64,000 nt of DNA from Eupeodes corollae. Lineage: Eukaryota > Arthropoda > Insecta > Diptera > Syrphidae. The DNA lies in assembly GCF_945859685.1 (NCBI RefSeq), contig NC_079149.1, positions 100,032,863 through 100,096,862 on the forward strand, in the 5' to 3' direction. Made by a program: the position numbers and the translations under genes. Positions 33,845-45,020 of this stretch are shown here, in pieces (position 1 is the first letter of the stretch; each line of letters opens with the position of its first letter). The notes under the pieces are model-generated. The model did not search any database, was not told where the DNA came from, and saw nothing but the letters and a program-made list of their open reading frames with translations.

Positions 33845-34105
33845 TGAAAAAGTTCCTGGTATGCGACCCACATTGATAACTTCACATCCCGTCTGTCGAT
33901 TTGTCTTGTTGGGTTAAAAAAGTTGTCAGTTGAATTATTATATTCTTATAAATTTTAAAATTACCAACAATATTTTTCATATAGAGAAATAGTTTAGTTT
34001 GAAGATCTATTTTTGGTAAAAACATTTTTAGTCGAAAACAAATTTTTACCAAATTTGCGTACTATTTTTTGTAGGTTTTATTTTTTTATGAAAAAACCAA
34101 CTGTT
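33845..34105 (-). repeat. Dispersed repeat R fragment
   Basis: Carries ATGCGACCCACATTGATAAC and GTCGATTTGTCTTGTTG, the same end as at 25290-25325, then CCAACTGTTGGATTTTT. The Helitron remnant begins directly after it. Confidence 0.6.
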
Positions 34106-37100
34106 GGATTTTTGACGGGATCTTCGGAATGAGAACTTCCTCACCTTTGAATTTTCCTATCATTATCGTAGCGTAAATTACATTGTTCATCAATTTACTA
34201 ACTACCAAACGCGTACCATTGCACAGTTTTGGTTGGTTTATGTTTCGAAGCATGATTACTACGGAGCCAACCTTTAGGCGTAAATTGTGCGGTGGTAAGC
34301 CAGGCACGTCCAAAGAGTTTAAAAATTCAATTGGATAGTTGGTGGCTTCATCTTCATTTGTGACGCAGTCAATAGATTTGAATGAATGCATTGTTCCAAT
34401 GATCTTATTTTGAATTATGTAGTTCAGGTCATCTACATCTTTATTCTTAGCCGCTAAAATTGCTCGCTCACTCAACCATTCATTATTTTTGTAGTTAGAA
34501 ATAATATTTGGAAATACATTGTTGATAAGATCGTCTTTTGATGAGACAAAATTACAGAAATTATTTGGAAATGATATTAATCCGCTCGATTCATCGACAG
34601 GTACTTGACCATTACCGATAGTCAGCAATTGCTCCGAGAAGTCTTCAGCAGATGTATCATTAAGCAATGTAACTCTCATGTTTGTTGTCAGCTGCAGTTT
34701 CTTCACATAGCGCCATAGATTTGACGATTTGAGGCAATCGTTTATTTCATCGGCAGCCGTAGATCTTGGAATTACTGGCAGTATTTGGCGGAAATCGCCA
34801 AACAGTAAAATCATTGCTCCTCCAAAACATCTCGAGTCATTGCGTAAATCTTTTAATGTTCGGTTAAGTGCTTCTAATGCACGTTTATGCGCCATTGTGC
34901 ATTCGTCCCAGATGATGATTTTCGATGCCGCTAAAACTTTGGCCATTGCTGAGTGTTTTGCAATATTACACGTTGGTTCTTCAATAGTTTGAAGATTTAA
35001 CGATAATTTGAATGCTGAATGAGCCGTATGGCATCCTTCTAACAATGTGGCTGCTATTCCAGAAGAAGCAACTGCAACCGCTAAGTTGGATCTCGCCCGA
35101 ACAGTTGCTAAAACTAATGACATAAGGAATGTCTTGCCAGTTCCACCAGGGGCATCTAGGAAATATAAACCACCATTTTCATCAGCGATTGCCTTCATTA
35201 AAGTATCATAAACTTCCTATTGTTGGTAATTCAACAGGCGTACATTCCTTTGAACTACTACATCTAATTCCTGGTGATCATATTCACGTTCCCGTTCCAA
35301 TTCTCGATTAAATGCGTCATTCATTTCACGATTTGGTGCTGGCATTCAACCTGATTAATAAATTACCGCATATGAGGTAACACATATCTTTGATCAAGAG
35401 TAAAGCACGATTTTGTGTCTCCTCATTCATCTCAATATCGTGATTTCTGGAACTGACACGACTTTGATGTAAAATATCTTCTGACATACTATCTTTATAT
35501 TTGTGCCACAGGTTACATGGGTTTGATGGAAAACATGTCGAAATTATGATAGCGAATAATGTGCGTATCTGACTTGGAGATGCAGAGATAGTGGCTTCAG
35601 CGATTGTCGTATCCCAATGGGTATCGTTTTCTAATAAGTTCAATTCTTCACATGCAGCACGATATGTTGGGAATATTACACCATTAACAGTTCGTAGTGT
35701 CTCAAATGAAGTTGGACCACGCACATTTACCAGCAACAACCGCAAATAGAAACATTCATCATTCTTTGGATGAACTGTATACATACGACCAAGAGCATCA
35801 GTAGAACGCACATCTGGATACCCAGGAAAATTCTTGGATGAAGCATTCCAAGTATAATAACGTGGCATCTCCGAGTAAAGCAAAGTTCGTGCAAACTGAT
35901 CGCTTTGGCAGATTGCAAAAAAACTGGTCAATGTAGTTGCTGGAGGTGTTTCACCACGTTGCGTAGCATTCGAAGCCGTGAAATATACTCGTTGACCATT
36001 CTCCAGATGCACCGCCAAATGTATAACAGTAGGATGACGTTCGTGAATTGGAAATGCGAATATACGTCAAATCGCTTCATTACAGTTCACATAACGACCA
36101 ACTTGATAGCGTGAAATTTCATCGTTGGTATTTGAGGATTGCAATCCAAAAACCGCCATATCACTGCCTTTCGTGACATATTTGCAAATATATTTTATGG
36201 ACTTAACTGAATTGCAGTATTCAACGTTGCAATGTGTCTTGAACGTTTTAGAAATAAGTGGCGAATATGGAACAATCCAACTGTTGTCGACAACGAAATC
36301 CATTCTTTTCACTTTTGTTGTGACAGTTCTTACAGTTTTACAATAAAGTTCATCAGGGACCGAATTTTTTGCCTGGATATACGTGCTGTTATGTCGTGTC
36401 TATCATTTGATGTTTGTCCGGTAAGCAGCAATTGAGTAATTTCTATCCATTTTGGATTACAGGTAAAAGTAATAGAGATCTGGCCGGCCGTAATGGCGAA
36501 CATATGTCATTGCATCTTGTGCATATTCATGCATATGACGTGGGCTACCAATGTACGTCGCCGGCAGAATAGTTAATCGACCAATATTAGCTGCATGGAT
36601 GTACTCCTCAGAACGAAGTTTGGCTTGGTTCAACCTAATAAATGTTAAACGTTCCGTTTCTATTTTTACATGCATGTCAACGCAATACTGCTGAAATAAT
36701 CGACGAAACCGCAACAAATAGTTGTCAGAATTTTGACGAATCATTGAGCTAACTTTCTTTGTAGTTTCTTTACCTGAAATTAAAAATTTGATAATTAACC
36801 ATTTCAAAGACAAATAATACAGACATTAAGCATTATTAAGATACTGATACTTTACCATTCAATGGATTTATCATTTATCATCAGTGGGTATTGCAATGCG
36901 TCATATGATCGATGAGTTTCAGATATTTGTTGCAGTTGCGTAGTATCGCGACGTGTAAGCACAATATCGCGTTTTTCCAATTGTTCACCAACAATCAGGA
37001 TGGCAACTTCGTCTACTGTTTGAGCATTAAATGTGCGTTCGTGTGTTTCAGATGGTCGTTTATCTGCTTTGATGACAACTTTATAGTCATCATTTGGCAT

Positions 37101-38059
37101 GCGCTCTAAAGCACTCTTAAACAACCTGACCAACTCATGATGTTCATGAAGCAGACACTGCAAGTCTTGAATAATTGCTCGCTTCATTCCTGCATTGATC
37201 TCTAGGCGTCGATCAAGTTGTTCTTCCATGTTGCCCATGAAATATATTTGTAAAAATTTATTCTGTGTATCTTCGAAAGGTAGTAATGATCCAATTCGAT
37301 GGTGAATCTGTCTTTGTATCTACAAAATAAAAACCAGACAGTATTAACTGAGTTATAAACACTTTTTCTGTGGGAGAGTAGAGTTCAGTATTAGCAAATA
37401 TAATACATACCAATAGATAAAGTAAGTTATTCTTTAGCTACATTCTATGTGAGTACAAAAATAAATACCTTAAATGTCGGATTAAATCCTCCTTCTTCGA
37501 TAATGTCAGCCCCAAACGAAGTCATTTGGAAACAACTATTGTATTTTCAAGTATTTGCAAGAAAGTGGCGTGATTCTTGTGTTTCGCCACAAAGCAATGA
37601 ATACAATGGCTCATGTGGTGGAGTCAACACTGGCAATTTCACTTTATCATTAAGGCAGCATAATCCAGGCGTTTTTCCGGAAAACTTTAATGCACCACAA
37701 TACTCGCAAACAACGTCCATTTGCCCAATGCAAACGCTATGATGCAAGCTGTAATCATTGCTGCAATCGTATCGAAACGCTGCTCGATTCAAATCACCTA
37801 AGTATCTTGTTCTGCGTCGCAAATTATCTATTTGTTGCCTTCTGTTGTTCGCTCGACGATTCTGCATTGCCAACCGAGCTGTTTCATGGGCTGCTTCACT
37901 TTGCTCTCGTGATTGAGAAGCACGAAGTCGAGTCATACTATCGCGGCGCTGTTCACGTGCAATTTCTTGTTCTTCTTCAGTCCTTTCATTTGCAGTATTT
38001 TGTATTCTTCTTGCATTACGGCTTTGTCGGGAAAGATTCGATCGTCTTGGTCGCGGCAT
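34086..38059 (-). pseudogene. Helitron Rep/helicase coding region, broken into at least six frames
   Basis: In intact Helitrons this protein nicks and unwinds DNA for rolling-circle transposition. Here the helicase block of 370 codons is the longest uninterrupted part, with Walker A GGTGKTF, Walker B WDEC and LFGDFRQ. The Rep HUH metal-binding motif falls in the gap between 36313 and 36456 and I could not find it intact. Frame changes at about 36310, 36440, 36820, 37240 and 35220-35330 rule out a single product; a splice at 36780-36850 cannot be excluded. The C-terminal helicase motifs are absent. Confidence 0.8.
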
Positions 38060-38350
38060 TATTAATTAAACTTCACTTCACTTTTAATTAAACTTCACTT
38101 CACTTCAATCCACTTCTTAATTATTTATTTAATAGAAATAGTTTGAATATTGATTTCTTACAAATATCAAATTGTCATCCATACGTCACGTTTTATAGTG
38201 ACTGACATTTCATGTCAAGTCACACGGGAACGCTGTCGAACGGGATAAAAAGTATCCTATGTCCGTCTCCTGGCTCTAAGCTACCTCCCTACCAATTTTC
38301 AGCCAAATCTGTTCTGCCGTTCTTGAGTTATAAGTGGTGTAACTAACACA
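34106..38350 (-). mobile_element. Helitron, decayed, nearly full coding region
   Basis: Minus-strand coding blocks in order: N-terminal basic region with MPRPRRSNLSRQSRNARRI and a CEYCGALKF zinc motif (38059-37547); Helitron N-terminal domain pieces (37238-36852, 36813-36457, with MHEYAQDAMTYVRHYGRPDL); the Rep YxxKY-type motif in SIKYICKYVTKGSD (36312-36067); a middle region (36018-35326); and a Pif1-type helicase (35198-34086) with DAPGGTGKTFL (Walker A), IIIWDECTMAHK (Walker B) and LFGDFRQILPV. The upstream stretch near 38200-38340 (GGACATAGGATACTTTTTAT on the minus strand) is typical of insect Helitron 5' flanks. The helicase C-terminus and CTRR end are missing. Confidence 0.88.
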
Positions 38351-38439
38351 TTTGCAACCTTCCCACTTAAACTTTATTTTATAAAATCTAAATAATCTCC
38401 ATTATTTCGAAAATTTAATATTTTTTGCAGGAGCTAAAG

Positions 38440-39960
38440 ATTTAGTACAAATGTCTACAATCATATTGTTATGTATCTATTGTCCTTAAAGTGATTTGCT
38501 TATTAATAATTGTTTCTCTTACAAAATGATGACGAACTTGAATGTGTTTTGTACGTTGTCTATTAGATATAGGTATTCATAGCAAGATAAATCGCTCCTC
38601 GATTATCACAACAAAAAAGGTTGGTTGCATTTAGATTTGTATTACAAATTTCTTCTTCAAGACCTCTTAACCACAACGCTTCTTGTACTGAGGATCCTAA
38701 AGCCATATACTTAGCTTCGCAGGTCAATTATTCTGTAGTTGTTTGTTTTTTAGATCCCCAAGAAATCGCTCCACCTTTACTGAGAAACACGTAATATGTG
38801 ATTGACTATCTCTTATCTGGATCATTGGCATAGTCGGCATCACAGAAACCTTTTACAATAAATTCTTCTGAGTTGAAATAGTTCAATTTGTATTAAATTT
38901 TTACTTTTAGGTACCACAACACACGTTTAGCTGCCTTCCAATGTTCATGTCCGGGGTTATTGTTGAAACGACTGAGTAGATTTACTGCATAACAAATATC
39001 GGGACGAGTTAACTGTGCAGCAAACAGCGAACTTCCAAATAACTCTTGGTAGGGAATATTAGCCATTTCTTCTTCTTTTGTTGATGGACTTTGTTCTTTG
39101 CTCAATTTCACATTGGAATTTAAGGGTGTACTAACTGGATTACATGATTGCTAAAACGTTATATATATTTTTCTTAATGTATTCTAAATTTAGTCCCAAA
39201 AAATACTTTGCTGGTCCAAGCACTTTCAATTTGAAGTTTTCTTCAAGATGTTGTACTAATTTATTTCTTGAAACTTCATTTTACCCAGGTATAAAAATGT
39301 CATCTACATTACCATCAATATTCAAAAATCTTCAGAACCGTCGTCAAAAACATAAATACATTGATCTGTTTTCAACTGCTTGAATCCAAATAATTTCAAT
39401 ATTTCAGTTAACTTCTTGTTCCACATTCTTGATAATTGTTTAAGTTCGTAAATTGGCTTGTGAAGTTTTAAGACTTTACCTTCTGGTTTATCAAGATCTT
39501 CTGGAGCTTTTAAATAAATCTCCTCTTCAAGATCATCTTGCAAAAAAGCTGTTACTGCATCTAAGTGATCAATATGTAAGCCTTTGTTCTGACAAAAGAT
39601 AACGCATCGCGTTGTATCTAATAACTCGTGAATAAACCTCTTGATGTACCTACTTAGTGAATCTAATCTAACAGAATCACGATTTCCTTCTTTTTCATAA
39701 CAGTTTGTCACTAAATCTTGATTTTTTGCAGTTTGTTCTCGGTTGAATTTTTCAGATTTTTCTGTTGCTGGGAAATACATTTCATTTTCAATAAAAGTAA
39801 CATCACGTCTCTTGATTTTGTTATATAATATATAGGCTTTAATTGTTTCGGAATATCCCATCATAATACACTTTGAGGATTTCAAATCTCATTTCTTGCG
39901 TTTTTCTTTAGGCGCTAAAACAATTGCAATACATCCAAAAACGCGCAAATGCTTGTTTTT
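38440..39960 (-). pseudogene. Ty1/copia reverse transcriptase and RNase H, decayed
   Basis: The minus strand encodes, in order, the reverse transcriptase with HIDHLDAVTAFLQDDLEEEI and LKLHKPIYELKQLSRMWNKK (39322-39885), a broken catalytic region, FAAQLTRPDICYAVNLLSRF (38893-39111), and an RNase H piece GSSVQEALWLRGLEEEI and CDNRGAIYLAMN (near 38570-38715). These are standard copia-lineage blocks. No LTR was found, and frameshifts and stops are present. Confidence 0.8.
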
Positions 39961-40072
39961 AACTGTTTTATACAAATCCGTCATTAAGTTTTGTCGCCTG
40001 AGTTATCGTACTCTCACACAGAAATGTCATAATTTTCAATTCGACAACTTCCAATGGGAAGTTGAAAATCAA

Positions 40073-41100
40073 CCCCTTTAATTCGAAATATTGATGGTAA
40101 TATCATTTCAGTTCGCAAAATATTCAAGGTGATAACTATTTTGGCTATGCTTTTGCTGCTCTTTTGTAACTCAACCTTCATTTTTTGTTTTATCATCATA
40201 TGACACATGGGCTTAAGTTAGTACTCCATTGACACGGCCACACCCCGTCGCTTAATGTAAAAATGTTCAATAGGATAAATCAACCCGAACACGACGAACG
40301 AAGCAATAACGTTAAATAGAAATAAAGTTGCACGAAACTTAGATGATAGTTTCAACATAAAAGATCGTCAACCAATGTGAGCCCTCCATTTAAGAAATGT
40401 TATGGTTTGAGTGAACACCCACCAATATAATCCATACAACACTACACTATTGATAGAAAAGTAGAAACCCCTTCGACAATCACCGAACGCCGCAACGCCG
40501 CCATTGTGTTTCTCAACTCTCATCTCAATTGATATTTCTATTTCACTTTTCTCCACCACCATTTTTCCTATCTCTTTTTCATCAAAGAGACAAAATCAAA
40601 ACAAAATGGAGTGGATTAGTGTTATACAAGATTAAACAAGTTCATCAACTCAACAGTTCCAGTTGATTCTCCCGCTGCGTTAGTTCGTTCCGCGATCGAA
40701 TTTTTAGAAAATATTTTATATAATCGTTTAAATTAAATGTTGGGAATATTAAAGTAAATACATTTGTTAATGAAGTGATAATTGTATTTTAAAAGTGTTA
40801 TAATTATAAAATAACAATCGATTGAAAGTGATACTGTGTTTTTTTTCTTATATAATTTTAATCTTTGAATAGAACAAATTTTCACCGGTTTAATTTATTG
40901 TATTGTCGGTCTCGGTATGGTAGTGCGTATAACCAAGTGAAATTTGTAGCATGCTTTTTGGTGGTAGAATTAAGGCTAAAGTAATTCTGAATTGAAAAGT
41001 GTGAGTTATGAAAACGAAGATCAATGTGGTGAGTAATTTTTTAGATGTTTGCTGTTTAACAATTTAATTTTGAATGTAACAAGCAACATAATTTTTACCT
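40073..41100 (+). repeat. Duplicated promoter-like segment, copy 2
   Basis: Partner of 15241-16210. It keeps GCTGCGTTAGTTCGTTCCGC, the leader, and an ATG at 41008 followed by six codons and GTGAGTAAT. The six codons differ from those of copy 1 (MKTKINV versus MKINIYL), while the ATG and donor are kept. A stretch of about 70 bases near 40910-40980 is present here and absent or diverged in copy 1. Confidence 0.6.
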
Positions 41101-41440
41101 GCGATATATTGGAACTATATGGCAAGTTTTGCATTCGTAAAAATGTCGAACTCGAGATTTTAATGAAACATGGTATTACGATGGTAGAGAAGTCGAAACA
41201 GTGGGTCCCGCGATTAGGTCCGGTCAGTCCTGTCTGTCTGTCCACGCTCCTACAGCCTAAATTATTTGGTCGATTAAATTCAAACTTTGAACCTTAGGTT
41301 TTGAGCAAATTCCCGTTAGGCATTTTTTTTTATTTTTTGGGTCAAAACACGAAAATTCGAATTTTCTCGAAAACAAACCGATAGATCTTTTTTTAAATTT
41401 TCACTTAAATTTTATTTTTTAACTTGGATTTTTTTAATAA
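41101..41440. other. Spacer with CTGTCTGTCTGTCC patch
   Basis: A short frame at 41049-41297 has no recognisable domain. The GGTCCGGTCAGTCCTGTCTG patch near 41216 looks like common dispersed insect repeat sequence. Confidence 0.3.
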
Positions 41441-42943
41441 GACAAAAGTCTACGTACGACCCCATCTAGGTAGTTGGAAACCAATTTAAGCAAATGTAAT
41501 GATACACAAAAAAACATGTGAGTTCATTATAAACTTAAAATTTTATTTACAAAAAATACAAAAAAAATGATTAACAAAAGTCTATGTACGATAAACTAAC
41601 ATCAAAATGATCTTCAAGTCTTTAATTTTAAAAAAAATCAATATTTTGTTGGGCCACCACGAGCATCTATAACTGCCAGTAGTCGTCTGAGCATCTAAGA
41701 AACTAATTTTTCGAGCTCAGTGGATGTTATGTTTTGCCATTCTTCCTGGAGCATCTCCTTTAGAATTGCTAATATTATGTTTTCGGATTTTTTGCTGTAT
41801 CACGTACGTGCTCAATAACATTCAAGTCCGGGCTTTGAGGCGGTGTGTACAGAAGCCAATCTTTCACAATCTGAGCCGTGTGCTTGGAATCGTTATCTTG
41901 TTGAAAGATCCTACTCTGCCCAAGACTTGAAGCATCAACTGATGGTTTCAAATTGTGTTCTAAAATGGATTTGTACTCAAAGCGATCCATGTTATCCTCA
42001 ATAAACACTAATTTTCCTACTCCAGACCCAGCGACAGCACCCCAAAACAATGACGTTGCCTGCACCATGCTTAACAGTAGAGACTAAGTTCTTCGGATCC
42101 ATGGCTGTGTTTTGTTTTCGCCACACTTTTTCTCTCCCATCATTTCCAAATATGTTGTACTTCAATTCATCAGTGAACGAAACTCGCTTCCAGAAGTCCA
42201 TGTCCTTTTCAATATGCTTTTGGGCGAATTCCAAACGCAGTTTTCGTTTTTTATCGCTTATTAAGGGTTTTTTCAAAAGAGTTCTGCTATGGTAACCGTT
42301 TTTATTTAAGGTTCTTTGAATAGTGCGTGGATGCACAATAGTTTACGATCTTGTTGCGAGGTATTGGGCCAATGTTGTGGCATTAACTTTTGGATTTTTC
42401 TTAACTTCTTTTAATATGAAGCTTATTTCTCTTTATTGATTAAGCTTTTTCGGGCGTCCACTACTCGGCTTGTTTTCAACAGTACCAACTTTAGACTTAC
42501 TTAAATTTAATAGCTTTGCTACATCACAATTTTCCTTTGTTTCTATGTTTTATAACCAAATTTCGGACATTAATTAAAATTTCTTTGTGAGAAACCATTA
42601 TGGAAATTAAAAATTTGTTGAAACTGTTAAAACTTCGACTATATACTACTTTTTACAATGCTTTGGTACAGTTAAGAACCAAACAAGAAAATAAATAAAT
42701 AACGGTACTTTTCATTTAGTAGTCAACAACAAAAACAGTGCTGTCGGTCGTATGTAAATTTTTGTCAGTGTTTTTTATTTAATTGTTTTTAGTTAAAATA
42801 TTTTAAAGTAAAAAATCCAAGAAAGTTTTTTTCGTGTAGCAATAATAAAAATAGATTTAAAAACAAATTGTATCATTATTTTTATATTTAAAGCTTTTGT
42901 TTTTATAAAATGGCAAAAAATTGTTCGTACGTAGACTTCTGTC
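41441..42943 (-). mobile_element. Tc1-like transposon with IR/DR ends
   Basis: Terminal repeats GACAAAAGTCTACGTACGA (41441-41459) and its inverse (42925-42943) match at 18 of 19 bases. Second, diverged copies lie inside at about 41573-41591 and 42748-42767, giving the double-repeat layout of some Tc1 families. The transposase gene lies between on the minus strand. Confidence 0.85.
41775..42598 (-). pseudogene. Tc1-like DD34E transposase, broken
   Basis: The start is probably ATG 42598 (MVSHKEILINVR). The N-terminal helix-turn-helix is disrupted by stops. From about 42336 the frame reads RTIQRTLNKNGYHS, then RVSFTDELKYNIFG (first Asp). A frameshift near 42040 leads to SLFWGAVAGSG, FQQDNDSKHTA (second Asp) and SPDLNVIEHV (Glu about 34 residues on). 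The triad is present but the reading frame is broken. Confidence 0.85.
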
Positions 42944-42963
42944 GGCTTTACAATTTAAACATA

Positions 42964-44247
42964 CTGTTCTTCATAAAAATAGCAGTGCTGGTCACATTTT
43001 AAACAAAAATTAAATAAAGGGGCGGAGGGAAAAACCTACCAAAATATTCAAGACATCCTGCTCATCAAAAATGGTCAATAACGCCTTATAATGGCAAAAT
43101 AAACAGAAAACGCGAGGCTCAAAAAGGATGCCTACTGAAAGAACTGACTGAAAAATTGTTCAGCTAGCAAAACAGATCCCTACCATAGGCTCTTGGAAAA
43201 TAAGAAATGGACTTCAACTGTCTGTTACCGCTGCCACAATACGAAGACGTCCTTTGAAGTGAAGTTACCATCCCGAACTCCACGCAATGTACCATTCTTG
43301 ACGAAAGGGCATGTGGCAAAGAGAATGGAGTTTGTTAAAGTGCATAGAGAATGGGCAAACGAGAAATAGAGCAACGTTCTGTGGAGCGATGAAAGAAAAG
43401 TTGTCCTTTTTGGTTCCAAGGGTCGTCAAGAATATGTGAGAAGACCCCAAAATGCAGGAAACGTTTCACGGCACACTATAAAAACCTAGAAGCATGGTGG
43501 AGGAAAAATTATGATTTGGGCTTGTTTCTCATACTACGGGGTTGGGCCTATTTATCCCATGAGGGTATAATTGATGCAACCGAGTATGTGAAAATTATCG
43601 AGGAGGTTATGTTACCCTATGCTGAAGAGAAATGCCGTTGGTTTAGGTATACCAACAAGACTATTGCCCAAAGCATACGTCAAAAAATACAAAATCATGA
43701 TTTGAGCAGAAGAAGTTATCCGTTATGAAGTGGCCCGCTCAATCCCCCGACAATAACCCCTTCGAAAATTTGTGGAGGGATGTTAAGAACGCAGTTCATA
43801 AATTAAAACTCAAGAATTCGAAAGAATTGTGGGAAGCAGTGCGTGATTCGTGGAACGCAATACCAGTCGAGAGGTGTCAGGTTTTAGTTGACTCGATGAT
43901 ACGTAGATGCGAAGCAGTCATAAAAAACAATGGTTATTCAACAAAGCACTAATTCTAAGCTAACAGTATTTGTATACTTTCTTATAACTTATTACAGTTT
44001 TTCTTACTTCTTACGTAATAGATCCAGTACTTTGTCATGCACTGCTATTTTTATGAACAACCATATATTTAAAAAGCGGTTTTTACTGTGGCAAAGCTAA
44101 TGGTAAAAAATCGATAATACTTATTTTCTGTTATTATGAATAAAATATTTTAGTTTGTCATTAGAAGTTTAATAAAACATTTTATAACGATGATATTGAA
44201 GGCCTTTTTTTTATTTGGAGGGCACTGCTATTTTTATGAACACAACT
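42964..44247 (+). mobile_element. Second Tc1-like transposon, IR/DR type
   Basis: The left end carries TTCATAAAAATAGCAGTGC (42970-42988), and the inverse GCACTGCTATTTTTATGAA is at 44222-44240. A further inverse copy lies inside at 44039-44057. The left end is only about 20 bases from the right end of the preceding Tc1 element. Confidence 0.8.
43085..43952 (+). pseudogene. Tc1-like transposase, broken
   Basis: The plus strand, with several frame changes, shows LWSDERKVVLFGSKGRQ (first Asp, near 43380-43430), IDATEYVKIIEEVMLPYAEE (43570-43625), and WPAQSPDNNPFENLWRDV (Glu block, 43729-43780) followed by the C-terminal VERCQVLVDSMIRRC to a stop at 43952. The middle Asp block is lost or frameshifted around 43640-43720. 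Confidence 0.8.
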
Positions 44248-45020
44248 GCACATGTTCTGCCTCTTTCTTATCCTCAGATAATTTATTTTCCATCCCTGTT
44301 CTTCTAATATGAAATTAAAATAAAGCTATCCAAAAGAAAAAGCTTTGAACAAACTAGTTGAATACACAAACAATTGTTTTCGTTAAGTATGCTTACAAGT
44401 ATTTTTCATTTGCGGGATGAGTTGTCCTAGGATAAGTTGTGTCTTGGGATGACACTAGCTTACCGACAAAATACGGTGTGTATTCGATAAGTTCATTCAA
44501 ATACACAAACCGTTTCCCTCAACATAATATTTTCCTAGTATTTCATATTTTTATTTTAATAAAAAGTTAAGTTTTTTCAACAAGCATAGTCTACTTTTAC
44601 AAGTTTATTTTTAAATCTTATATAGGCATTATTTAAACAGGCTCTTTGCATACAGGAGAAGGTCGTGCGACCCAGTCGTGCATTTTATTTCTTTACTAGT
44701 TCCTTGTGTTTCAACAATTTTTTTGAGCTTTTCAATCTTTTCAGAGAAAATGCCTACCTTTTTGTCAGTCTTTCTATTACTCTTTTTGATAATAGAAATG
44801 GTTACCACTAATACACTTTTAAAGACTTAAAAAATAGGTTTAAATTGCTTTTTCAATAACATTTCAAAAACAGAACTAAATAATTCGTTTGTTGATATTT
44901 TAAAAGGTGTATCAATGTTTAAGAAAAGAAAACAAATTTAGACATTTCCTTTTAAATTCAAATATTTTATTTCTTAAACATTTCCTTATGTTCTTTTATA
45001 TTCCTCAAAAGTTTATAAAT
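44248..45020. other. AT-rich 3' flank of OrC, no gene seen
   Basis: No open frame of interest and no repeat recognised. Confidence 0.4.

Noticed and set aside
36067..37238. A spliced host helicase gene instead of a Helitron
   Set aside because: The Rep-type YICKYVTK motif joined to a Pif1 helicase is specific to Helitrons, and the frames are broken by shifts and not only by introns.
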